DNA of 8,002 nucleotides, from NCBI GenBank assembly GCA_946478645.1, contig CAMLCW010000241.1, forward strand, positions 1-8,002, written 5' to 3'. A program made the position numbers and the translations under genes. The DNA comes from an uncultured Variovorax sp. (GTDB taxonomy: Bacteria > Pseudomonadota > Gammaproteobacteria > Burkholderiales > Burkholderiaceae). This document shows, piece by piece, positions 1 through 5,160 of the stretch. The notes beneath the pieces were generated by a model. That model was not told the origin of the DNA. It worked only from the letters and a program-made list of their open reading frames with translations, and did no database searches. Each line of letters begins with the position of its first letter. Position 1 is the stretch's first letter.

Positions 1-1051
1 CAGCGTGCACGGCGCCGACCTGCACAACCTGCAGGACGTGACCGCCACGCTGCCGCTGCGCCGCCTGGTGGTGGTCACGGGCGTGAGCGGCTCGGGCAAG
101 TCGACGCTCGCGCGCGACGTGCTGCTGGCCAACGTGCAGGCCATCGTCGCGCAGCGCACCACCAAGGCCGGCCGCGAGGCCGACGCCGCGGGCAAGCGGC
201 CGGCGTGGTCGGGCTGCAATCGCGTGGAGGGCTACGAGACCATCGACCGCGTGCTCGAGGTCGACCAGACGCCGATCGGCAAGACGCCGCGCAGCTGCCC
301 GGCGACCTACATCGGCTTCTGGGACACGATCCGCAAGCTCTTCGCCGACACGCTCGAAGCCAAGGCGCGCGGCTACGGCCCGGCGCGCTTCAGCTTCAAC
401 ACCGGCGAAGGCCGCTGCCCCGGCTGCGACGGCGCGGGCGTGCGCACCATCGAGATGAGCTTCCTGCCCGACGTGAAGGTGCCGTGCGAGGTCTGCCACG
501 GTGCGCGCTTCAACCCCGAGACGCTGGCCGTGAGCTGGCGCGGCAAGAGCATCGGCGAGGTGCTGCAGATGGAAGTGGACGAGGCGGTCGAGTTCTTTGC
601 GGCCATGCCCAACATCGCGCATCCGCTGCAGTTGCTGAAGGACGTGGGGCTCGGGTATCTCACGCTCGGCCAGCCGTCGCCCACGTTGTCGGGCGGCGAG
701 GCGCAGCGCATCAAGCTGGTGACCGAGCTCAGCAAGGTGCGCGACGACGTCACCCGGCGCGGCCAGAAGGCGCCGCACACGCTGTACGTGCTCGATGAGC
801 CCACGGTGGGGCTGCACATGGCCGACGTCGAACGGCTGATCCATGTGCTGCACCGGCTGGTGAACGGCGGCCACAGCGTGGTCGTGATCGAGCACGACCT
901 CGACCTGATCGCCGAGGCGGACTGGATCATCGATCTCGGCCCCGAGGGCGGCAACGCCGGCGGCCGGGTGGTCGCGGCGGCGCCGCCCGAGGACGTGGTG
1001 CGGCTCGGCACGCACACCGGCGTGGCCCTGGCGCCGGTGCTGGCGCGCTGA
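1..1051 (+). CDS. uvrA: UvrA excinuclease ABC subunit A, C-terminal part (5' end off window)
   Basis: The reading frame is open from the left edge (first whole codon at base 2), so only the last ~349 residues are present. UvrA is the cytoplasmic ATPase that finds DNA lesions and loads UvrB in nucleotide excision repair. Numbering from the GTG codon at base 5, the visible parts are: Walker A GVSGSGKST (26-34), a zinc-binding pair CPGC (138-141) and CEVC (161-164), the ABC signature LSGGEAQRIK (228-237), Walker B LYVLDEP (260-266) and the switch histidine in VVVIEH (292-297). All key residues of the second ATPase domain are intact. The linker between signature and Walker B (around VRDDVTRRGQKAP) is longer than in E. 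coli UvrA. Together with the wording around the zinc finger, this resembles the long, duplicated UvrA form found in some proteobacteria rather than the standard ~940-residue protein. The missing N-terminus prevents proof. Confidence 0.93.
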   Translation, partial: SVHGADLHNLQDVTATLPLRRLVVVTGVSGSGKSTLARDVLLANVQAIVAQRTTKAGREADAAGKRPAWSGCNRVEGYETIDRVLEVDQTPIGKTPRSCPATYIGFWDTIRKLFADTLEAKARGYGPARFSFNTGEGRCPGCDGAGVRTIEMSFLPDVKVPCEVCHGARFNPETLAVSWRGKSIGEVLQMEVDEAVEFFAAMPNIAHPLQLLKDVGLGYLTLGQPSPTLSGGEAQRIKLVTELSKVRDDVTRRGQKAPHTLYVLDEPTVGLHMADVERLIHVLHRLVNGGHSVVVIEHDLDLIAEADWIIDLGPEGGNAGGRVVAAAPPEDVVRLGTHTGVALAPVLAR

Positions 1052-1074
1052 GGGCGCTGCGGCATGATGGCGGC

Positions 1075-2127
1075 ATGCTCACCATCTACAACGACCGCCA
1101 TGCGCTGCACCAGGGCAAGGTGGAGATGTTCCGCGGCGAACTGGTGCCCTGCTTCGAGCTGCCCGCGCGCGTCGACCATGTGAAGGACGAGCTGCTGCGC
1201 CGCGGCCTCGGCCCGCTCGCGGCGCCCGATGATGCCTTCGACGAAGCGCTGCTGGCCCGCGTGCATGCGCCGCGCTACCTCGACTTCATCGCCCATGCCT
1301 GGGACGAGTGGGTGGCGCTCGACCCGGCCAACGCCACGCGCGATGCGCTGCCTTCGTACTGGCCCACGCGCGGCATGCGCACGGACGTGCTGCCGAAGAG
1401 CTTTCCGGCCCGCATGGGCCTGTTCGCGTTCGATGCCGGCACGCCGCTCATGGCTGGCAGCTGGGCCGCGGCACGCCACGGCGCCGCCTGCGCCTGGACC
1501 GCGGCGCGGCGGGTGGCTGCCGGTGCGGGCGCGGCGTTCGCGCTCACGCGGCCGCCGGGCCACCATGCGGGCGCCGATTTCTTCGGCGGCTACTGCTTTC
1601 TCAACAATGCCGCGGTCGCCGCCGAGGCGCTGCGCGGTGCGGGCGTCGAACGGGTGGCGGTGCTCGACGTCGACTACCACCACGGGAATGGCACGCAGGC
1701 GATCTTCTACGAACGCAGCGACGTGCATTTCGCGAGCCTGCATGGCGATCCGATGACCGACTACCCGTACTACCTGGGCCATGCCGACGAGCACGGCGCC
1801 GGCGCGGGCGAGGGCTTCAACCACAACCTGCCGCTGCCCCGCGGCACCGATTTCGCGGGCTGGCGCGCGGCGCTCGCCATCGCGCTCGGCCGCATCGCCG
1901 CCGTGAAGGCGGGCGCACTCGTGGTCTCGCTCGGCGTCGACACCTTCGAAGGCGACCCCGTCGCGGGCTTTCGCCTGCGCGGCGACGACTACCTGCGCAT
2001 GGGCGAAGACCTCGCGCGCGCGGGCCTGCCCACGGTCTTCGTGTTCGAAGGCGGCTATGCGGTGGATGAGATCGGCGTGAACGCGGTCAATGTGCTGCAG
2101 GGCTTCGAGCAGGCCGCGAGAAAATAG
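1075..2127 (+). CDS. Histone deacetylase family amidohydrolase (acetylpolyamine amidohydrolase-like)
   Basis: A complete 350-residue protein of the zinc-dependent histone deacetylase/arginase-fold family, predicted to be cytoplasmic and to hydrolyse an N-acetyl amide. Visible active-site elements are RPPGHHAG with the general-base pair H163/H164, the DVDYHHGNG motif with zinc ligands D200 and H202, the third ligand D289 in SLGVDTFEGDP, and the transition-state tyrosine Y328 in EGGYAVDE. Length, the N-terminal GELVP segment and the YCFLNNAAVAAE block match bacterial acetylpolyamine amidohydrolase (Mycoplana ramosa type, ~341 residues) better than acetoin-utilisation AcuC. E17 aligns with a polyamine-recognition glutamate of that enzyme, as I recall the alignment. 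Other acidic rim positions appear to be replaced, so the true substrate is uncertain. The start at ATG 1075 follows uvrA by 23 bases with no strong ribosome site. The two ATGs just upstream (1064, 1067) are out of frame. Co-transcription with uvrA is possible but not functionally obvious. Confidence 0.93.
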   Translation: MLTIYNDRHALHQGKVEMFRGELVPCFELPARVDHVKDELLRRGLGPLAAPDDAFDEALLARVHAPRYLDFIAHAWDEWVALDPANATRDALPSYWPTRGMRTDVLPKSFPARMGLFAFDAGTPLMAGSWAAARHGAACAWTAARRVAAGAGAAFALTRPPGHHAGADFFGGYCFLNNAAVAAEALRGAGVERVAVLDVDYHHGNGTQAIFYERSDVHFASLHGDPMTDYPYYLGHADEHGAGAGEGFNHNLPLPRGTDFAGWRAALAIALGRIAAVKAGALVVSLGVDTFEGDPVAGFRLRGDDYLRMGEDLARAGLPTVFVFEGGYAVDEIGVNAVNVLQGFEQAARK

Positions 2128-2129
2128 GC

Positions 2130-2184
2130 GCCTGCCGCGCACGCGACAGGCATCGGGTTGCCCCGATTGCCTCCGGCCCCGGAG
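2130..2184 (+). terminator. Cluster of inverted repeats after the amidohydrolase gene
   Basis: Three hairpins begin two bases after the stop codon at 2127. The first pairs GCCTG (2130-2134) with CAGGC (2147-2151), with an inner CGCG/CGCG stem. The second is ATCGGG-TTGC-CCCGAT (2152-2167), extendable by GGC/GCC around a bulged T (2149-2171). The third is CTCCGG-CC-CCGGAG (2171-2184). The first two overlap at 2149-2151, so their full forms exclude each other. No T-run follows directly; the T-rich stretch starts only near 2201. It may end transcription of the upstream gene weakly, or act as a leader structure for the next gene. Confidence 0.35.
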
Positions 2185-2235
2185 CAGGGCCCAATGCGCG
2201 CTTTCGTTTTATTTACATTCGTTTCTTCTTCAGGA
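2165..2235 (+). promoter_or_regulatory. Leader of first Bug gene, motifs shared with the second
   Basis: GATTGCC (2165-2171), then 17 bases, then GCCCAATGCGC (2189-2199) recur with identical spacing ahead of the second Bug gene (3293-3299 and 3317-3327). A further shared block, TTCTTCAGGA (2226-2235), contains the ribosome site AGGA and sits 7 bases before the ATG in both copies. Between the two blocks this copy carries about 19 extra AT-rich bases. No clear -35/-10 pair is visible. The conservation may be a residue of the duplication or a retained regulatory site. Confidence 0.4.
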
Positions 2236-2242
2236 ATCCGTC

Positions 2243-3214
2243 ATGTCCCGCCGTTCCCTTCTCTGCTGTGCCGCAACGCTCGCCGCTTGCGGCATCTTTT
2301 CTCCGCTGTCGGCGCTGGCGCAGGCGTTTCCCGCCAAGCCGATCAAGCTGGTGATCGCCTTCCCCGCCGGAGGCCCCACCGACATCACGATGCGCCAACT
2401 CGCCGACAACGCGGGCAAGATCCTCGGCCAGCCGGTCATCATCGACAACAAGCCTGGCGCCGGCGGCACCCTGCCCGCGCAGGCGCTGCAGACCGCGCAG
2501 CCCGACGGCTACACCGTGGCGCAGATCCCGCTCGGCGTGTTCCGCCTCGGCTACACGACCAAGCTGACGTGGGACCCGCTCAAGGACATCAGCTACGTGC
2601 TCAACGTCACCGGCTATGCCTTCGGCATCGTCGTGCCGACCGACAGCCCGCTCAAGACCTGGGCCGACTTCGTCGCCTACGCCAAGGCCAATCCGGGCAA
2701 GCTCACCTACGGCTCCACCGGCAACCTCACGAGCCCGCATCTCACGACCGAGATCATTGCGCAGCAGGCCGGCATCCAGCTGCAGCACGTGCCCTACAAG
2801 GGCAGCGCCGACCTGATGCTCGCGGTGCTCAGCGGCCAGCTCATGGCCGCCGCCGACAGCACCGGCTTCGCGCCGCAGGTCGAGGCCGGCAAGCTGCGCG
2901 TGCTCAACACCTGGGGCGAGAAGCGTCTGGCCAAGTTCCCGAATGCACCCACGCTCAAGGAACTGGGCTACGACATCGTGCAGAACTCGCCGTTCGGCAT
3001 CGGCGCCCCCAAGGGCACGCCGCCCGAAGTGGTGAAGAAGCTGCACGACGCGTTCAAGCAGGCGATGGAAGAGCCGAGCTACGTGGCCGCGCTCGAGCGC
3101 TACGACATGCTGCCCAACTACATGAGCTCGGCCACCTACACCAAGTTCGCGCAGGACACGGTGGTGCGCGAGAAGGCAGTGATCGACAAGCTGGGGCTGG
3201 CGAAGGGCAAGTAA
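2243..3214 (+). CDS. TctC/Bug-family solute-binding receptor, tandem copy 1
   Basis: A 323-residue periplasmic substrate-binding protein of the tripartite tricarboxylate transporter receptor family (TctC, called Bug in Bordetella), which captures small carboxylated ligands. The ATG at 2243 was chosen because AGGA lies 7 bases upstream and a signal peptide begins there: RR at 3-4, a hydrophobic core, and a likely cut near the ALAQ segment (24-27). LAAC (13-16) also fits a lipobox, so lipidation at C16 is an alternative. Family hallmarks are AFPAGGPTD (39-47, with the conserved D47) and the NKPGAGG loop (69-75). Later blocks VPYKG and GAPKGTPPEVV are also typical. It is about 85% identical, without gaps, to the next gene (47 differences counted by eye). 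No TctA/TctB membrane genes are in the window, so its permease, if any, is elsewhere. The ligand cannot be predicted. Confidence 0.95.
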   Translation: MSRRSLLCCAATLAACGIFSPLSALAQAFPAKPIKLVIAFPAGGPTDITMRQLADNAGKILGQPVIIDNKPGAGGTLPAQALQTAQPDGYTVAQIPLGVFRLGYTTKLTWDPLKDISYVLNVTGYAFGIVVPTDSPLKTWADFVAYAKANPGKLTYGSTGNLTSPHLTTEIIAQQAGIQLQHVPYKGSADLMLAVLSGQLMAAADSTGFAPQVEAGKLRVLNTWGEKRLAKFPNAPTLKELGYDIVQNSPFGIGAPKGTPPEVVKKLHDAFKQAMEEPSYVAALERYDMLPNYMSSATYTKFAQDTVVREKAVIDKLGLAKGK

Positions 3215-3222
3215 AGCGATAC

Positions 3223-3257
3223 GCAAGAAGGCCGATAGGCCTTCTTGCTAACGTTTT
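3223..3257 (+). terminator. Perfect 11-bp hairpin between the two Bug copies
   Basis: GCAAGAAGGCC (3223-3233), loop GATA (3234-3237) and GGCCTTCTTGC (3238-3248) form a perfect 11-bp stem eight bases after the stop codon of copy 1. The bases TAACG and then TTTT (3254-3257) follow. The stem is strong, but the T-run is short and slightly displaced. It may therefore be a real rho-independent terminator or a partial one (attenuator or mRNA 3'-end protector) that lowers expression of copy 2 relative to copy 1. Confidence 0.65.
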
Positions 3258-3292
3258 GAAGTTGCATGCGTGACAGTGCAAGGGCGCGCACT

Positions 3293-3346
3293 GATTGCCG
3301 GGGCAATGGCAGACAAGCCCAATGCGCTTTCTCATTCTTCAGGAGG
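3293..3346 (+). promoter_or_regulatory. Leader of second Bug gene with shared motifs and strong RBS
   Basis: It contains GATTGCC (3293-3299), part of a small dyad ATTGCC-GG-GGCAAT (3294-3307), then GCCCAATGCGC (3317-3327) at the same 24-base offset as ahead of copy 1. TTCTTCAGGA (3335-3344) extends here into a full Shine-Dalgarno AGGAGG (3341-3346), five bases before ATG 3352. The ribosome site is stronger than that of copy 1 (AGGAAT). It decides the start over an in-frame upstream ATG at 3295. Confidence 0.4.
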
Positions 3347-3351
3347 AAGCC

Positions 3352-4323
3352 ATGTCACGTCGAACGTCTCTTTTGTGTGCCGCAGCGCTCGCGCTTTGCG
3401 GAATCGCCTCGCCGCTGTCAGCGCTGGCGCAGAACTTTCCCGCCAAGCCGATCAAGCTGATCATCGCCTTCTCGGCCGGCGGGCCGACCGACGTCACCAT
3501 GCGCCAGCTCGCCGACAACGCGAGCAAGATCCTCGGCCAGCCGGTCCTGATCGAGAACAAGCCCGGCGCCGGCGGCACGCTGCCGGCGCAGACGCTGCAG
3601 ATTTCCCAGCCCGACGGCTACACCCTGGCGCAGATTCCGCTCGGCGTGTTCCGCATCGGCTACACCACCAAGATCAACTGGGATCCGCTCGAGGACATCA
3701 CGTACGTGCTCAACGTCACCGGCTATGCCTTCGGCATGGTGGTGCCGACCGACAGCCCGCTCAAGACCTGGGCCGACTTCGTCGCCTACGCCAAGGCCAA
3801 CCCGGGCCGGCTCACCTACGGTTCCACCGGCAATCTCACGAGCCCGCACCTCACGACCGAGATCCTGGCGCAGCAGGCCGGCATCGAGCTGCAGCACGTG
3901 CCCTACAAGGGCAACTCAGAGGCGATGTTCGCGATCCTCAGCGGCCAGATCATGGCCGTGGCCGACAGCACCGGCTTTGCGCCGCACGTGGAGTCCGGCA
4001 AGCTGCGCGTGCTCAACACCTGGGGCGAGAAGCGGCTGGCCAAGTTCCCGGACGCCCCCACGCTGAAGGAACTGGGCTACGACCTCGTGCAGACATCGCC
4101 CTTCGGCATCGGCGCGCCCAAGGGCACGCCGCCCGAGGTGGTGAAGAAGCTGCACGACGCGTTCAAGCAGGCGATGGAAGAGCCGAGCTACGTGGCCGCG
4201 CTTGCCCGCTACGACATGCTGCCCGACTACAAGAGCTCGGCCGAGTACACGCAGTTTGCGCGCGACACGGTGAAGCGCGAGAAGGCGGTGATCGACAAGC
4301 TGGGGCTGGCCAAGAGCAAGTGA
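3352..4323 (+). CDS. TctC/Bug-family solute-binding receptor, tandem copy 2
   Basis: A second 323-residue periplasmic TctC/Bug receptor, colinear with copy 1 and exactly the same length. The start at ATG 3352 has an excellent AGGAGG five bases upstream. The signal peptide (RR at 3-4, hydrophobic core, likely cut near ALAQ, 24-27) resembles copy 1, but the residue before C16 is leucine, so no proper lipobox exists and this copy should be soluble. AFSAGGPTD (39-47) and NKPGAGG (69-75) are kept. Differences from copy 1 are mostly conservative (I/L/V, D/E, S/T) but cluster around the segment after VPYKG and at the C-terminus, where several charges change. This pattern fits two functional genes under purifying selection rather than a decaying duplicate. 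The ligands may be similar or slightly different. The gene is followed by 109 bases and then the convergent regulator gene. Confidence 0.95.
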   Translation: MSRRTSLLCAAALALCGIASPLSALAQNFPAKPIKLIIAFSAGGPTDVTMRQLADNASKILGQPVLIENKPGAGGTLPAQTLQISQPDGYTLAQIPLGVFRIGYTTKINWDPLEDITYVLNVTGYAFGMVVPTDSPLKTWADFVAYAKANPGRLTYGSTGNLTSPHLTTEILAQQAGIELQHVPYKGNSEAMFAILSGQIMAVADSTGFAPHVESGKLRVLNTWGEKRLAKFPDAPTLKELGYDLVQTSPFGIGAPKGTPPEVVKKLHDAFKQAMEEPSYVAALARYDMLPDYKSSAEYTQFARDTVKREKAVIDKLGLAKSK

Positions 4324-4370
4324 CCGGCGCCACCCCGCGGGGGCCTGATATTCCGCCGCTTGTAAACCCG

Positions 4371-4403
4371 TTGACATACGGCGCTGCGCGCTCTTCCTAG
4401 ACT
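4371..4403 (+). promoter_or_regulatory. Possible sigma-70-type promoter pointing into the 3' end of the regulator gene
   Basis: A consensus -35 hexamer TTGACA lies at 4371-4376, in the 109-bp gap between copy 2 and the convergent Crp/Fnr gene. The best downstream match is poor: TTCCTA at 17-bp spacing (4394-4399), or TAGACT (4398-4403) at an overlong 21 bp. If active, it would make a transcript antisense to the regulator gene, since no + strand gene starts just downstream. A chance hexamer or promoter relic is about as likely. Confidence 0.25.
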
Positions 4404-4432
4404 CATCCGCAGTTCGACGCGCGCTACCGCCA

Positions 4433-5125
4433 TCACACGCCGGTGGCACGCCGTCTCAGCCCCTCGATGTCACGGATGACGCAATGCGCATTGGCCTTGT
4501 CGGTCAGACCCTGTTCCTGCAGCTGGATCAGCACGTTGGAAACCATGACCCGGCTCAGGCCGGTGATGTTGGCCATCTCCTGGTGCGTGAAGGCGATGCC
4601 GATCACGGTGCCTCCGGCCGAAGGCGTGCCGTAGGTGTCGGCCAGCTGCACCAGATGGTGCACCACACGCTGTGCAGCGGTGGCCTGGCTCAGCAACAGG
4701 TTCTGGTTGGCGAGGATGCGCAGCTTGACGTTGGTCAGCCAGAGCACCTGGCGCAGGCAGGCCGGGTCGCGCTCCATACCCTGCAGCAGTTGCTGGCGCC
4801 CGATCTGGCGCGCCACCACGTCCGACGAGGCCACTGCCGTCACCGAGTGCGTGCCGTCCAGGAATGCGCTGCATTCGCCCACCATGCCCTGCGTGCCCAC
4901 GATGGCCATGTGCTTCTCGTGCCCCGCGGCCGACAGCAGCACCAGCCGCACGCGCCCTTCCTCGACGATGTAGACGTGGCGCACCGCGTCGCCCTGGAAG
5001 AACAGGGTCTCGCCCTTGCGGAAGCGCACGGCCGGCGCATCGCCGGCGGTCAGCGGCGCCCAGCGGAAATGCGGCACTTCGATCCACGCGGAGGGCGCTC
5101 CGGCGGCTTCAGCGGTCTTGTTCAT
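4433..5125 (-). CDS. Crp/Fnr-family transcriptional regulator
   Basis: A 230-residue DNA-binding regulator. An N-terminal cyclic-nucleotide-binding-type beta-barrel (about 30-120, with FRKGETLFFQGD, VYIVEEGRVRL and the GE pair at 83-84) is followed by a long dimer helix (about 122-160). A C-terminal winged helix-turn-helix follows (FTHQEMANITGLSR at 179-192, with the recognition helix running to about 203). Compared with E. coli CRP, the phosphate-binding Arg-Ser pair is replaced by H93-S94, so cAMP is an unlikely effector. There is no N-terminal cysteine cluster for an FNR iron-sulfur centre. In the recognition helix, R192 matches CRP R180, but the E181 and R185 positions are V193 and N197, predicting a different half-site. 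It is transcribed away from the aminotransferase cluster across a 35-bp gap that holds a perfect dyad, so it probably regulates itself and that cluster. The effector is unknown. Confidence 0.93.
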   Translation of the reverse strand: MNKTAEAAGAPSAWIEVPHFRWAPLTAGDAPAVRFRKGETLFFQGDAVRHVYIVEEGRVRLVLLSAAGHEKHMAIVGTQGMVGECSAFLDGTHSVTAVASSDVVARQIGRQQLLQGMERDPACLRQVLWLTNVKLRILANQNLLLSQATAAQRVVHHLVQLADTYGTPSAGGTVIGIAFTHQEMANITGLSRVMVSNVLIQLQEQGLTDKANAHCVIRDIEGLRRRATGV

Positions 5126-5134
5126 CGCTCCAGG

Positions 5135-5154
5135 GCCTTGCGGTCATGCAAGGC
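5135..5154. promoter_or_regulatory. Perfect dyad GCCTTGC-N6-GCAAGGC, candidate Crp/Fnr operator
   Basis: The 7-bp arms at 5135-5141 and 5148-5154 are exact reverse complements around GGTCAT (5142-5147). The dyad lies in the 35 bases between the divergent starts at 5125 (- strand) and 5161 (+ strand). Its length and N6 centre match the geometry of CRP-class sites (TGTGA-N6-TCACA), while the half-site differs, as the altered recognition helix of the neighbouring regulator would predict. The right arm covers the AAGG ribosome site (5150-5153) of the + strand gene. The dyad could therefore also act as an RNA hairpin that hides this site, if the transcript starts upstream. Confidence 0.55.
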
Positions 5155-5160
5155 AATCTC

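Larger units (their letters stand above)
2243..4323 (+). repeat. Tandem gene duplication (two 972-bp units)
   Basis: Units 2243-3214 and 3352-4323 align without a gap at a constant offset of 1109 bases. Some stretches are identical at base level, for example 2633-2691 with 3742-3800 (59 bp) and 3029-3093 with 4138-4202 (65 bp), while other parts differ at many third positions. The similarity reaches into the leaders (see the shared motifs). The mosaic of identical and diverged blocks suggests either an old duplication with local gene conversion or strong constraint on those segments. Confidence 0.9.

Noticed and set aside
373..2142. Long - strand open frame (589 codons) antisense to uvrA and the amidohydrolase
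   Set aside because: It is a shadow of two recognised + strand genes; composition is low-complexity Arg/Ala/Ser and no motif is present.
2090..2242. N-terminal extension of Bug copy 1 to an upstream ATG at 2090
   Set aside because: It overlaps the amidohydrolase gene and the hairpin region, and would bury the signal peptide that begins at 2243.
2213..3226. - strand open frame (337 codons) antisense to Bug copy 1, with similar shadows under copy 2
   Set aside because: The two shadows resemble each other only because the sense genes are duplicates. The sense strand has signal peptide, RBS and family motifs.
4333..4342. CCCCGCGGGG palindrome after Bug copy 2 as a terminator
   Set aside because: The loop would be only two bases (or the stem only three pairs) and no T-run follows; GC-rich chance palindrome is likely.
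5146..5160. ATG 5146 as start of the PLP enzyme
   Set aside because: It would add only five residues, lies in the centre of the dyad and has a poorly spaced ribosome site compared with ATG 5161.
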